64,000 nt of DNA from Saccharibacillus sp. JS10 (lineage in GTDB: Bacteria; Bacillota; Bacilli; Paenibacillales; Paenibacillaceae), in NCBI RefSeq assembly GCF_024436065.1, contig NZ_JANFNS010000004.1, forward strand, positions 1 to 64,000. Direction: 5' to 3'. Under the pieces are notes generated by a model that made no database searches, had not been told where the DNA came from, and saw only the letters and a program-made list of their open reading frames with translations. The position numbers were made by a program, and so were the translations under genes. How positions within the stretch are numbered: the first letter of the stretch is position 1; each line of letters opens with the position of its first letter. This document shows, piece by piece, positions 39,757 through 49,159 of the stretch.

Positions 39757-40134
39757 TTATCGCTGAGCAGGGAATCGGGCATGACCGTTGTTGTCTTTGC
39801 GTCCCGGGATGCCGTCTTGAAGTAACCAGATGTGGAAAAAGAATTCGAATACGCCAAGTACAAAAGCAATAACGAAGATTTCAAAATACGAAAGATTCCA
39901 ACCGAGCAACGAAGAAGCACCCCATAGAATGAGATAACTCAAAGCCGCATCGCCGATCGTTGCCGCGATATTGCCAGCTGCCGGAAGTACCATCATATCG
40001 CCGAGTACATAAGCGATAGCGCCGAGCAACACCGCGATCAGAAGCGCACTTAGAAAACTTGCGTCGCCAAACCACATCGTTAATCCGACAACGACTGCTG
40101 CACTTGCAATCATTTTTACCAAAAGTTTAGTCAT
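39757..40134 (-). CDS. DUF2512 membrane protein (YndM family)
   Basis: A 125-residue protein with four predicted membrane helices, starting MTKLLVKMIASAAVVVGLTM. The pattern matches the small DUF2512/YndM family of Bacillales. The function is unknown. The only plus-strand genes nearby converge on it (dnaC) or diverge from it (the SDR). The start ATG follows GAGGAGTGAG on the minus strand. It is the only minus-strand gene in the right half of the window. Confidence 0.75.
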   Translation of the reverse strand: MTKLLVKMIASAAVVVGLTMWFGDASFLSALLIAVLLGAIAYVLGDMMVLPAAGNIAATIGDAALSYLILWGASSLLGWNLSYFEIFVIAFVLGVFEFFFHIWLLQDGIPGRKDNNGHARFPAQR

Positions 40135-40282
40135 GGCTACTCACTCCTCTATGTTGTTAGTTCTAGGTGTAGATCTGATTGGGAAGTTATGTGTAGTTTA
40201 ACCTTGCAAGGCTAGACGTAAACCCTTTTTATGGAAAAATGCTAAAGAACAGTTTGTACAAAAATGAACTTGTCTAAACAAA

Positions 40283-40310
40283 TTTACAAATTAAAAATAT
40301 ATGATATAAT
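40283..40310 (+). promoter_or_regulatory. Promoter of the SDR gene
   Basis: A -35 TTTACA (40283-40288), a 16-base spacer and a -10 TATAAT (40305-40310). Upstream lie the palindrome TTTGTACAAA (40253-40262) and TTGT-CTAA-ACAA (40270-40281), which look like repressor half-sites. Confidence 0.55.
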
Positions 40311-40372
40311 AAAGTAAGTTAATGAAATTAAGTTTATAAACGATTTTAAAATTTGAAAGGACGTGCAAGTTC

Positions 40373-41155
40373 ATGAACAGATTCGAACAAAAAGTAGTCA
40401 TCATTACCGGTGCAGGATCGGGGCTGGGACAGTCTGCCGCCTTGCAAATCGCAAAAGAAGGAGCCAAGCTGGTCTTGGTCGACTTGAACGAAAAAGGTCT
40501 GGAAACCACAAAGCAACAAATCCTCGATGTGATTCCTTCTGCGGAACTGCTGCTCATTACAGCGAATGTAGCCAAAGAAGAAGAGGTTCAAAATTACGTG
40601 AATCAAACGGTCGAAAAATTCGGCAAAATCGATGCCTTTTTCAATAATGCCGGAATCGAAGGGAAACAAGACTTGACCGAAGAATTCGGAAGCGACGAGT
40701 TCCATAAAGTCGTGAGCATCAACTTGGATGGTGCGTTCTACGGTCTGAAATATGTATTAAAAGTGATGAAAAACCAAGGATACGGTTCAGTCGTCAATAC
40801 GGCTTCTGTCGGCGGTATTCGCGGGATCGGTAGCCAATCCGGTTATGCGGCAAGTAAACACGGCGTGGTCGGCTTGACGAAAAACTCCGGCATTGAGTAC
40901 GGACAATACGGCATCAGTGTCAAAGCCATCGCACCGGGAGCGATCATGACGCCAATGGTTGAAGGTTCGCTTCGCCAAATCGGCGGCGATGATTGGGAGA
41001 AAGCCGGTGAAGAATTTATTCAACCGAACCCGATGAAACGTTACGGCAAACCGGAAGAAGTCGCTTACCTCGTAGCTTTCTTGCTTTCCAACCAAGCCGA
41101 TTACATCAACGCCGTAGTCATCCCAATCGACGGCGGCCAATCCAACAAATATTAA
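40373..41155 (+). CDS. Short-chain dehydrogenase/reductase (SDR)
   Basis: A cytoplasmic NAD(P)-dependent oxidoreductase of 260 residues. The cofactor motif ITGAGSGLGQ is at 12-21. NNAGIEG follows, then the catalytic Ser in VNTASVGGIRG and YAASKHG, with Tyr and Lys in the classic YxxxK. The C-terminus has IPIDGGQS, a feature of glucose-1-dehydrogenase-like SDRs. The substrate cannot be told from the sequence. It is monocistronic, with its own promoter and a terminator 8 bases past the stop. Confidence 0.9.
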   Translation: MNRFEQKVVIITGAGSGLGQSAALQIAKEGAKLVLVDLNEKGLETTKQQILDVIPSAELLLITANVAKEEEVQNYVNQTVEKFGKIDAFFNNAGIEGKQDLTEEFGSDEFHKVVSINLDGAFYGLKYVLKVMKNQGYGSVVNTASVGGIRGIGSQSGYAASKHGVVGLTKNSGIEYGQYGISVKAIAPGAIMTPMVEGSLRQIGGDDWEKAGEEFIQPNPMKRYGKPEEVAYLVAFLLSNQADYINAVVIPIDGGQSNKY

Positions 41156-41162
41156 GAATGTT

Positions 41163-41199
41163 AAAAGCGGAAGAGACTTGTTCTCTTTCGCTTTTTTTT
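41163..41199 (+). terminator. SDR terminator
   Basis: AAAAGCGGAAGAGA (41163-41176) pairs with TCTCTTTCGCTTTT (41182-41195), followed by further T. The sequence TCTCTTTCGCTTTTT here recurs exactly at 41405-41419. Confidence 0.85.
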
Positions 41200-41245
41200 A
41201 TGTGTGGAATTTCTATTCGCTCTCAGAGAGAAGGGACTGGAGAGC

Positions 41246-41419
41246 GGGCTCAGGGAAAAATTCGTTCAATCCGCTGTTTCACTTGGGTCATGGATGATAC
41301 ATACGGTGTTGTTTTCCAAGTTCAAAGGCGGATTTCACTGAATTTTTCCCTGAGCCCCTCGCTTACGCGAGGAATAGATTTTCCACCAAAAAGCGAAAGA
41401 AAAATCTCTTTCGCTTTTT
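41246..41419. repeat. Palindromic element upstream of purA (copy with 18-bp perfect arms)
   Basis: Arms GGGCTCAGGGAAAAATTC (41246-41263) and GAATTTTTCCCTGAGCCC (41340-41357) are perfectly complementary over 18 bp. Inner complementary pairs ATCCGC/GCGGAT and ACTTGG/CCAAGT extend the fold. A hairpin CCTCGC-TTAC-GCGAGG (41357-41372) and a 13-bp hairpin AAAAAGCGAAAGA/TCTTTCGCTTTTT (41388-41419) follow. The block ends with a direct copy of the preceding terminator arm. It contains no gene. It may be a small mobile palindromic element. Confidence 0.65.
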
Positions 41420-41531
41420 GAGTGCGGGCGGGCGAAAAGATTGCGCTTCGCTTTTCTTTTATTTTTTTGATCTTTATCTTTTCTCTACCCTCTCCTCCAA
41501 TGTAATGCCGAGGAAAAATCAGCGAAGGGTT

Positions 41532-41618
41532 AGTTCTGTAAAGGAAGCCTTTGAAACCGGAAAATCCTTTATAAAATCCAATTCAAATTTCCGGTTGAAA
41601 CAGCGCCCGTACAGAACT
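41532..41618. repeat. Second palindromic element upstream of purA
   Basis: AGTTCTGTA (41532-41540) pairs with TACAGAACT (41610-41618), and inner AACCGGAAA (41555-41563) pairs with TTTCCGGTT (41588-41596). The result is an imperfect 87-base hairpin separated from the first element. No gene is present. Confidence 0.55.
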
Positions 41619-41666
41619 CACCCGCAGCGCCTCCAACGCTCCCTGATCCCGTCTCCCGATCAACTC

Positions 41667-41711
41667 CTTTTTCCGAACATTATATTATCCTCCTCTATAT
41701 TTTGTTCGTCA
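41667..41711 (+). promoter_or_regulatory. Pair of PurBox operators upstream of purA
   Basis: TTTTCCGAACATT (about 41669-41681) and, inverted, TTTGTTCGTCATT (about 41701-41713) match the PurBox consensus (core CGAAC). The cores are 26 bases apart. This agrees with the PurR operator of B. subtilis, two inverted boxes upstream of the promoter. Confidence 0.6.
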
Positions 41712-41716
41712 TTTAT

Positions 41717-41745
41717 TTGACTTTAAAAAATGAGGCTGGTACACT
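41717..41745 (+). promoter_or_regulatory. purA promoter
   Basis: A -35 TTGACT (41717-41722), a 17-base spacer and a -10 TACACT (41740-41745). The start would be near 41752, leaving an untranslated leader of about 195 bases. In that leader TCGTCCGT (41837-41844) pairs with ACGGACGA (41900-41907), and GGTGC-AAAG-GCACC (41918-41931) lies just before GGAGGA. Confidence 0.7.
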
Positions 41746-41947
41746 ATGAGTGCTGCGTTAAAGCAGCATAAGGAGCGTTTTTCGTCTTTTTACGTCTGAA
41801 AGGTCTAGGCAGAAAAGATGTTGAAATCGTCTCCGCTCGTCCGTTAGCACGCTTCTCTGTGGGCACTTTTCACTGACGAAATTCCTGCCGGGATAGAGGA
41901 CGGACGACCAATACAAAGGTGCAAAGGCACCCACGGAGGAATGAAAA

Positions 41948-43234
41948 ATGTCGACAGTAGTAGTAGTGGGAACGCAGTGGGGAGACGAAGGAAAAGGTAA
42001 AATCACAGACTTTTTGGCAGAAGGCGCCGATGTAGTCGCTCGTTATCAAGGTGGTAACAATGCAGGGCACACCATTTTGATCGAAGAAAAAAAGTACAAA
42101 TTGACGATGATTCCATCGGGTATTTTTTATACAGATAAAGCCTGCGTAATCGGCAACGGGATGGTCATCAACCCAAAAGCGCTGATCGAGGAAATCAACT
42201 ATATTCACGATAACGACTTCACGACGAAAAACTTGTCGATTAGCGATCGTGCTCATATCATCATGCCGTACCATATGGTACTGGACGCGCTTGAAGAAGA
42301 ACGCAAAGGTCCGAACAAGATCGGCACAACAGGCAAAGGGATTGGCCCTTGCTACATGGACAAAGCTGCTCGTATCGGGATTCGTATGGCGGATCTGATG
42401 GATGCGGAAGAATTCGAATTGAAGCTGCGCCATCTGGTGAAAGAAAAGAACCATATCATCGAGCAAGTCTATGGCGGCGGCAAAGTCGACGTGGAAGAAA
42501 TTCTTAAAGACTACTTGGGATATGCTGAAATTTTGCGTCCTTACGTACGCGATACTTCGGTCGTGCTGAACGACTATATCGATCAAGACAAAAAAGTACT
42601 GTTCGAAGGCGCTCAAGGCGTCATGCTGGATATCGACCAAGGTACGTATCCTTTCGTGACTTCGTCCAACCCTTCGGCGGGCGGCGTATGTATCGGTTCG
42701 GGCGTAGGTCCAGCGCGCATCAACCAAGTGATCGGCGTGGCAAAAGCTTATACGACGCGTGTAGGCGACGGTCCTTTCCCTACCGAATTGCATGATTCAA
42801 TCGGCGATACGATCCGCGAAACGGGTCATGAATACGGCACCGTAACAGGTCGTCCACGCCGCGTAGGTTGGTTTGATACGGTAGTGGTGCGTCACGCAAG
42901 ACGTGTCAGCGGAATCACAGGTCTGTCTTTGAACTCGCTCGACGTGTTGACCGGTCTGGATACCGTTAAAATCTGCACAGGCTACAAATTCCGCGGCGAG
43001 ATCATTTCGCATTATCCGGCAAGCCTTAAGCAGTTGGCGGAATGCGAAGCGGTCTACGAAGAAATGCCGGGTTGGAGCGAAGATATTACAGGCGCGAAAA
43101 CGTTGGAAGATCTTCCGGAAACCACGCGTAACTACGTGAACCGTGTCAGCGAACTGACAGGAATCCCGATTGCGATCTTCTCGGTAGGTCGGAACCGTGA
43201 ACAAACAAATCCAGTTCTGCCCATTTACGTGTAA
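41948..43234 (+). CDS. purA: Adenylosuccinate synthase
   Basis: Makes adenylosuccinate from IMP and aspartate with GTP, the first committed step to AMP. The 428 residues are full length. The N-terminal GTP-binding [18 protein letters not shown], the conserved GGNNAGHT and the C-terminal [15 protein letters not shown] are all present. The start ATG follows CGGAGGA. It is monocistronic, with its own promoter, PurR boxes and a terminator. Confidence 0.98.
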   Translation: MSTVVVVGTQWGDEGKGKITDFLAEGADVVARYQGGNNAGHTILIEEKKYKLTMIPSGIFYTDKACVIGNGMVINPKALIEEINYIHDNDFTTKNLSISDRAHIIMPYHMVLDALEEERKGPNKIGTTGKGIGPCYMDKAARIGIRMADLMDAEEFELKLRHLVKEKNHIIEQVYGGGKVDVEEILKDYLGYAEILRPYVRDTSVVLNDYIDQDKKVLFEGAQGVMLDIDQGTYPFVTSSNPSAGGVCIGSGVGPARINQVIGVAKAYTTRVGDGPFPTELHDSIGDTIRETGHEYGTVTGRPRRVGWFDTVVVRHARRVSGITGLSLNSLDVLTGLDTVKICTGYKFRGEIISHYPASLKQLAECEAVYEEMPGWSEDITGAKTLEDLPETTRNYVNRVSELTGIPIAIFSVGRNREQTNPVLPIYV

Positions 43235-43255
43235 GCAAAAAATAAAAGATTGACC

Positions 43256-43285
43256 CAAAAACCCGCGCTGGACGCGGGTTTTTTG
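43256..43285 (+). terminator. purA terminator
   Basis: ACCCGCG and CGCGGGT around CTGGA are followed by a T run. Confidence 0.88.
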
Positions 43286-43309
43286 TTGTTTGCAAGTTTG
43301 TTTGTAAAG

Positions 43310-43339
43310 TTGAAAAAGTGAAGCGTGCTATGGTACAGT
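43310..43339 (+). promoter_or_regulatory. Promoter of the M23 peptidase gene
   Basis: A -35 TTGAAA (43310-43315), an 18-base spacer and a -10 TACAGT (43334-43339). It leaves a leader of about 95 bases. Confidence 0.45.
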
Positions 43340-43440
43340 AGACAAGTGTTTTTAAAAGGTTAAAATTTTGACACTATTTGCGGATCCGTTTCTACATACA
43401 CAGCGTCTATAGGTAAGTTTGCTAGTCAAAGGAGAAGATC

Positions 43441-45111
43441 ATGAAGAGTTTGAACGATAAAGATCAAGGCGCAAAAGGGATTTCCGAACAATCGGAAATG
43501 CAGCAAGCAAATAAGATTGTCGTCGTAGGCAAACATAAAGCGAAGTTTCGCCGTATAACAGCGGGAATCGTCGGTGGAGTCGTCCTTGCAGGCGGGCTGA
43601 CATTCGGCGGATTTCAATATGTACAAAACCATACGTATACATACTATAACGTGTATTCCGGAGATAAAGTCGTCGGTACAATCGCCGATCCAGCGGAGCT
43701 TGATACGTTAATCGCGAACAAGCAAAAGCAGTTTTCCGCTCAGTATCCAGATGCAGACATGAAATTGTACACCGATAATATCCGTACCGAAAAAGCCGAA
43801 GGCTACAAAGTTGTACCCAATACGCAAGCGACGTTAGATCAATTGGACACCGCGATTCGAGCTTACGCGACTGGCGTAGAATTGGTCGTCAATGGCGAAG
43901 TGATCGGAATCGTCAAAGACCAAGCGACAGCCAAAAAGCTGATTCAGCGTGCCAAAAATTCATATATCGAGACAGGAACGCAGTCGGATAGCCAAGCGAC
44001 GACGAAGCTAGCTTCTACAAAAAATACGGATGCTTCCGAGAAATCGACATCCAAACTCAACTCGATCAAAGTCACCGACAAGATCGACTATACGCCTACC
44101 CAAGTCTCGCCGACCCGGATTTTGAGCGAAAAAGAAGCGTACAAACTTTTAACGATCGGCGAAAAAGATCTTGTTACCTATACCGTAGCCGAAGGCGATA
44201 GCGTCAGCTCGATCGCAGAAAAATTTGGGATTACCCAAGATGAACTGTATGCGAATAATACGGATATCAAAGAATTCACTTTGCAAATCGGCGAAGTATT
44301 GCGTATTACGCTCCCTGATCCGGCGATCAACGTCACAACGGTACAATCCGTATCCGAATTGATTCCGACCGCACCGGAAATGGTCATTCGTCATAATTCC
44401 GAGCTTGCTGCGGGCAAACGAATCGTCGCTTCCCAAGGCAAAAGCGGCGCCAAGCGCGTCGATTACCGGATGACCAAGAAAAACGGCGAAATCGTGCGTG
44501 AAGAATGGATCGGGCAAGAAGTCGTCCGACGTTCGGCTCCGATCATTATCGTCAAAGGAACCAAAGTCATCGTTGAAGAAAAACCAGTCGTCGAAGAACC
44601 GAAAGAAAAAGTATCGACATCTTCCGAAGAAAGCGAGAAATCGACAGCTTCTAATTCTTCTTCCGAAAAGTCATCGGATTCCTCGTCATCTTCGGAATCT
44701 CAATCTTCGTCTAACGACGATAATCAAGAAGCGGTCACTTCCAGCGGTAGCGGATTTAGCTGGCCGGTAAGCGGCGCTTCGATTTCGAGCACATTCGGCA
44801 CACGTTGGGGCAAACTCCATGCCGGCGTCGATCTGACAGGGTCTTCGACTATTATGGCTTCTGCGCCGGGAACCGTTACGTTCGCTGGACAAATGAACGG
44901 GTACGGCAATATCGTCGTGATTAGCCACGGAGACGGATACGAGACGCGGTACGGTCATTTGAGCAGTATCGGCGTAAGTTCCGGTCAGTCGGTATCACGC
45001 GGTCAATCGATTGGTGTGATGGGCAATACCGGCCGCTCGACAGGCACGCATCTTCATTTTGAAATTCGGGTTGGCGGTTCTCCGCAAAATCCGTTGTCGT
45101 ACTTACCTTAA
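43441..45111 (+). CDS. Cell-wall hydrolase with LysM, G5 and M23 peptidase domains
   Basis: An exported endopeptidase expected to cut peptidoglycan cross-bridges or stem peptides. The 556 residues begin with a polar cytoplasmic part and one membrane segment (about 40-58). A LysM domain lies near 243-290 (VTYTVAEGDSVSSIAEKF). A G5 domain near 311-375 precedes a long Ser/Glu-rich linker. The C-terminal LytM/M23 domain has HAGVD near 459 and HLHFE. The zinc-ligand motifs (HxxxD and HxH) are intact. Its place directly upstream of walRK suggests a role in wall growth under WalR control, although I could not identify a WalR box. Confidence 0.9.
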   Translation: MKSLNDKDQGAKGISEQSEMQQANKIVVVGKHKAKFRRITAGIVGGVVLAGGLTFGGFQYVQNHTYTYYNVYSGDKVVGTIADPAELDTLIANKQKQFSAQYPDADMKLYTDNIRTEKAEGYKVVPNTQATLDQLDTAIRAYATGVELVVNGEVIGIVKDQATAKKLIQRAKNSYIETGTQSDSQATTKLASTKNTDASEKSTSKLNSIKVTDKIDYTPTQVSPTRILSEKEAYKLLTIGEKDLVTYTVAEGDSVSSIAEKFGITQDELYANNTDIKEFTLQIGEVLRITLPDPAINVTTVQSVSELIPTAPEMVIRHNSELAAGKRIVASQGKSGAKRVDYRMTKKNGEIVREEWIGQEVVRRSAPIIIVKGTKVIVEEKPVVEEPKEKVSTSSEESEKSTASNSSSEKSSDSSSSSESQSSSNDDNQEAVTSSGSGFSWPVSGASISSTFGTRWGKLHAGVDLTGSSTIMASAPGTVTFAGQMNGYGNIVVISHGDGYETRYGHLSSIGVSSGQSVSRGQSIGVMGNTGRSTGTHLHFEIRVGGSPQNPLSYLP

Positions 45112-45130
45112 TGCAAAAAGTAGAGATTCA

Positions 45131-45167
45131 CGCGTCGTCGGAGCCTTTTCCGTCGGCGCTTTTTCTT
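45131..45167 (+). terminator. Terminator after the M23 peptidase gene
   Basis: GCGTCGTCGGA pairs with TCCGTCGGCGC (one mismatch, one wobble) and is followed by TTTTT. It lies between the peptidase gene and walR. Confidence 0.7.
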
Positions 45168-45217
45168 GTCGCCTATGGTAAAATAACGAAGAGTGTGAAG
45201 CAGGGGGGCTGAGAAAA

Positions 45218-45958
45218 ATGCAGGGTAAAATCCTGGTTGTAGACGATGAACAGCCGATTGCCGATATATTGAAATTCAACCTTGAAAAAGAAGGCTACCA
45301 AGTTACTTGCGCGTTTGATGGGATTACGGCGGTGGAACTTGCTTTAAGCGAATCGCCGGATTTGATTTTGCTGGATCTGATGTTGCCGGGCAAAGACGGA
45401 ATGGACGTCTGCCGCGAAGTGCGCGCCAAACTTCCGGTGCCGATCATTATGCTCACCGCAAAAGACGGCGAGATCGATAAAGTCTTGGGATTAGAGCTTG
45501 GCGCAGACGATTACGTCACCAAGCCTTTTAGCACACGCGAATTGCTCGCGCGGGTAAAAGCGCAGATGCGCAGACACCAACCGGGTGCGCCGCTCTATGC
45601 GGGCGTAGGAGGTTCGGGCGCGGCAGAAGCACCGCAGCGCCAAGGGCTGACCGTCGATGCGCTGTTTATCGATACGGATATGTATATGGTATACAAAAAC
45701 GGCGAGCCGCTAGACCTGACCCATCGCGAATACGAGTTGGTTTATTATATGGCGAAAAATTCAGGCAAAGTCATGACGCGCGAGCATTTGCTTCAAGCCG
45801 TCTGGGGATTTGAATATTTTGGCGACGTTCGTACGGTGGATGTGACGATTCGAAGACTGCGCGAAAAGATCGAAGACGATCCGAGCAAGCCGGAATATAT
45901 TTTGACGCGGCGCGGGCTGGGTTATATGATGCGCTCCAACAAACCGGGAGGATTTTGA
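45218..45958 (+). CDS. walR: Response regulator WalR (YycF)
   Basis: An OmpR/PhoB-type regulator that controls cell-wall hydrolase genes and is essential in Firmicutes. The 246 residues have a receiver domain with acidic pocket DD at 9-10, phosphoacceptor Asp53 (in [10 protein letters not shown]) and a conserved KP. A winged-helix DNA-binding domain ends the protein, including [16 protein letters not shown] and [10 protein letters not shown]-rich extra residues between the domains (about 128-145, [10 protein letters not shown]) are unlike B. subtilis. It starts the walRK-yycHI-walJ operon. The start ATG follows GGGGGG. Confidence 0.95.
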   Translation: MQGKILVVDDEQPIADILKFNLEKEGYQVTCAFDGITAVELALSESPDLILLDLMLPGKDGMDVCREVRAKLPVPIIMLTAKDGEIDKVLGLELGADDYVTKPFSTRELLARVKAQMRRHQPGAPLYAGVGGSGAAEAPQRQGLTVDALFIDTDMYMVYKNGEPLDLTHREYELVYYMAKNSGKVMTREHLLQAVWGFEYFGDVRTVDVTIRRLREKIEDDPSKPEYILTRRGLGYMMRSNKPGGF

Positions 45959-45961
45959 CGA

Positions 45962-47821
45962 ATGCTGCGCAAAGCGTCGTTTTTCCGTTCGGTACAAGCT
46001 AAGCTGATTATCGTATATATGCTCATGATTTTAATCGCGATGCAGCTGATCGGCGTCTACTTCGTCAGTGCGATGAAAACGTCGCTCACCAATAATTTTA
46101 CCAATGATCTCAAAGAACAAGCCGAACTACTCTCGGTACTGGCGGGTCAAAACTGGTCAGGCAGCGGCGAAGCGGCGGAAGATCAAGAAGCCAGTCTGCG
46201 CACGTTAGTCGATAATTTTTCCAGTATGAGCAACGGAGAAATCCAAGTGCTTGATGTGAGCGGGCGCGTATTGATTACGTCGCTCTCTACTCATGCCGAC
46301 CTAGTAAATAGCAAAAACACGCAGACCGTCGTCAGCCGGGCGCTACAAGGTATCGACGACAACGAAGAGTATATTATCGACGAAGACAATGTACGCAAAA
46401 AAGTCGTCGCCAAGCCTGTATTTAGCGGAGGCAAGATCGTCGGTGCGATCTATATCGTGGCTTCGATGCAAAATTTGTACGATACGATGCAGCGGATCAA
46501 CGGGATTTTTATCTCCGGCGTATTGATCGCACTCGGCTTAACCGCGATTCTCGGCGTGATTTTAGCGCATACCGTCACGCAGCCGATCAAAGAAATGACG
46601 AAGCGCGCCACTGCCGTCGCCGAAGGGCGGTTTCATGTGCGAATGCCGGTCTTCGGAAGCGACGAGATCGGGCAACTCGGCGAAGCATTCAACCATATGA
46701 CGAGCCGATTACAAGGCGTATTGTCTTTGAATGAAGAAGAAAAAGAAAAACTCGCTTCGATCTTGACCAATATGAGCGACGGCGTAATTGCCGCGGACGA
46801 ATCCGGTTCGGTTATCTTGGTTAACCGCGTCGCAAGCGCGATGCTTGGTATGCGAGAAGACGAGATTATCGGATACAGCATTTCGAAGCTGCTCGACTTA
46901 CCGGAAGAAGATGAAGAATTGCCGTCTGCCGGTCTACGTAGCATCATTCTGGGAGGCAGCGGAGGAACGCCGGATTCGCCGGGCATTTCGGAAGGGCTTG
47001 GCGATGTGACGATCCGAGCGACGCTTAGCCCGATCCATCGCCGGGAAGGCGGTACGGAAGTCGGGATTAGCGGTACGATTGCCGTCTTGCAAGATATTAC
47101 CGAGCAAGAACGTCTTGATACCTTGCGGCGAGAATTCGTCGCGAACGTCTCGCATGAACTGCGTACCCCGCTGACGACGATCAAAAGTTATACCGAAGCG
47201 CTGGAAGACGGCGCATTAGACGACCGCGCAGTTGCGGGACGATTCGTCGGCGTGATCCAAAACGAGACGGAGCGTATGATTCGTCTTGTCACCGATCTGT
47301 TGCAGCTGTCTCGGATGGATTCCAGAGAAACAGCGATTCGGCGCAAAAAAGCGGATTTATTCGAATTGGTCGAAGAAGTCGCGGAACGCTTCACATTCCG
47401 TCTTCGCGATCAAGGAATCGACCTTTCGCTTAAAGCTTCGCCGCATCTAGGCACTGTCCATGTCGACCGCGATCAGATCGATCAGGTCCTCGACAATGTC
47501 GTGTCCAATGCGATGAAATATACCAAAGAAGGCGGCGAAGTGACGCTTGACGCGTACCGATTGGAAGACGGGCTTCGATACGCGATCGTCGTCTCGGATA
47601 CCGGAATCGGGATTCCCAAAGAAGAATTGGGACGGATCTTCGAACGGTTCTACCGCGTCGACAAAGCACGTTCGCGCGGCATGGGCGGCACCGGTCTAGG
47701 TCTTGCGATCGCGAAAGAAATCGTAGAAGCGCATGGCGGAGAGATCGCAATCGAATCCGAATTGGGTCAAGGAACGCGGGTTACATTCACGCTTCCGGCT
47801 TATATCGAAGGAGGCGGATGA
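45962..47821 (+). CDS. walK: Sensor histidine kinase WalK (YycG)
   Basis: The membrane sensor kinase that phosphorylates WalR. The 619 residues show a first membrane helix at about 15-35, an extracellular domain (to about 175) and a second helix at 178-200. HAMP ([17 protein letters not shown]), a PAS domain, the HisKA box with His398 ([19 protein letters not shown]) and a HATPase domain with [13 protein letters not shown] follow. It begins three bases after walR, with GGGAGG upstream. Confidence 0.95.
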   Translation: MLRKASFFRSVQAKLIIVYMLMILIAMQLIGVYFVSAMKTSLTNNFTNDLKEQAELLSVLAGQNWSGSGEAAEDQEASLRTLVDNFSSMSNGEIQVLDVSGRVLITSLSTHADLVNSKNTQTVVSRALQGIDDNEEYIIDEDNVRKKVVAKPVFSGGKIVGAIYIVASMQNLYDTMQRINGIFISGVLIALGLTAILGVILAHTVTQPIKEMTKRATAVAEGRFHVRMPVFGSDEIGQLGEAFNHMTSRLQGVLSLNEEEKEKLASILTNMSDGVIAADESGSVILVNRVASAMLGMREDEIIGYSISKLLDLPEEDEELPSAGLRSIILGGSGGTPDSPGISEGLGDVTIRATLSPIHRREGGTEVGISGTIAVLQDITEQERLDTLRREFVANVSHELRTPLTTIKSYTEALEDGALDDRAVAGRFVGVIQNETERMIRLVTDLLQLSRMDSRETAIRRKKADLFELVEEVAERFTFRLRDQGIDLSLKASPHLGTVHVDRDQIDQVLDNVVSNAMKYTKEGGEVTLDAYRLEDGLRYAIVVSDTGIGIPKEELGRIFERFYRVDKARSRGMGGTGLGLAIAKEIVEAHGGEIAIESELGQGTRVTFTLPAYIEGGG

Positions 47822-47824
47822 CCG

Positions 47825-49123
47825 ATGAAAGAGCAGCTCAAAACGATAGCGCTCACGCTTCTTGTCGTAGTCAGCTTGGTACAAAGTTATGTACTGATCT
47901 ACCGCCTTCCGGGTACGGGTTCGGTCGTTGTCTCCTCGGCAGGTTATGTTCGAACCGACGAGATGGGCAAGCAGCTTAATATCGAAGATACGCTGTATCC
48001 GGATCGGATGATCGTGCATATGGGCGAAGACAAACATACGATTTTTTACCCCGATTCTTCATTCTATAAATTGATTTATGCCCGGATTCAAGCACGGGAT
48101 TTTGCGGCGTTCCAATTGCAAAGCGTCTCTAATGAAGATTGGGAAAAAATCGCGACGAATAACTCGGGGATCGAGTTGTCTTTTGGCAGCGGGCTTCCGG
48201 TCTCGTTGTTACAAAAAACGATGCGGTTGTCCGTCGATCAGACGTTTGAGACGGCGAATGTCGACCGGGTCTGGATTTATACGGCAAAAGGCGAAGAAAA
48301 ACCGCGCGCGTTCTTTTTTAGCTCCAACAACCAAGATGTGTATGAAGCGAAGCAGCTGGATTTAACCGTACAAGACGTGCTTCAACATGTCGCGTTTGGT
48401 GAAAAGTGGACGCCGTACACGCCGTTGAATAACCACACGTTATATGTGCCGTCTAAACCTATTGTATTGGCAGAATCGATGCTTCAGACGAAGGCTTTTA
48501 CAAGCGATCAAATGCAGCGCAATCTGTTTGCCGATCCAGCGGTCACACGGAATATTCATGAACAAGACGGCTCGGAAATCTATACGGATAGCAAACGAAG
48601 TCTTCAGATTCAAGATGAAGGACGCTGGATGACGTATACCGATCCGGCTGCGATTCCTTCGATTCGAGCAGACGCTACCGAAAGCGTATTGTCGGCTGTC
48701 GATTTCGTGAATCAGCATGGCGGTTGGAACGGAACGTACCGAGTTGAACTGAATAGCAAACGCGCCGATCATTCCGATACCGATCTGAATGTCCGTTTTC
48801 AGCAATATTACGGATCGCTTCCGATCTTCGGCAGCGGCACGGTGCGATATGGCTATATGGATCTGATTTTGCAGCAAGGAACGGTATCGTTCTACGAACG
48901 CTCGCTGCTCGAAACGCCTCAAAGCGGTGAAAAAGGGCAACCGTATACGCTATCCGGAGGCGAAGACCTGATCCAGCGGATTGCCAAAGTCGAAGAAGTG
49001 CATAACTCGAAAGTGATCGACTTGTATCCGGCTTACACGCCGCGCATGAATGAAGAGCTACTGCGGTTGGTTCCCGGTTGGGTCGTTGTATTGTCCAATG
49101 GAACGACCGTGACATTCAACTAA
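47825..49123 (+). CDS. yycH: WalK regulator YycH
   Basis: A membrane-anchored extracytoplasmic protein that in B. subtilis associates with WalK and YycI to restrain signalling. The 432 residues have an N-terminal membrane helix (about 7-26, IALTLLVVVSLVQSYVLIY) and a large extracellular part with low sequence conservation. It sits three bases after walK in the operon. The identification rests on position, length and topology more than on motifs. Confidence 0.85.
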   Translation: MKEQLKTIALTLLVVVSLVQSYVLIYRLPGTGSVVVSSAGYVRTDEMGKQLNIEDTLYPDRMIVHMGEDKHTIFYPDSSFYKLIYARIQARDFAAFQLQSVSNEDWEKIATNNSGIELSFGSGLPVSLLQKTMRLSVDQTFETANVDRVWIYTAKGEEKPRAFFFSSNNQDVYEAKQLDLTVQDVLQHVAFGEKWTPYTPLNNHTLYVPSKPIVLAESMLQTKAFTSDQMQRNLFADPAVTRNIHEQDGSEIYTDSKRSLQIQDEGRWMTYTDPAAIPSIRADATESVLSAVDFVNQHGGWNGTYRVELNSKRADHSDTDLNVRFQQYYGSLPIFGSGTVRYGYMDLILQQGTVSFYERSLLETPQSGEKGQPYTLSGGEDLIQRIAKVEEVHNSKVIDLYPAYTPRMNEELLRLVPGWVVVLSNGTTVTFN

Positions 49124-49159
49124 GAAGCGAAGTGGTCGAGGAAAAGGGGGAAGCGGAAT

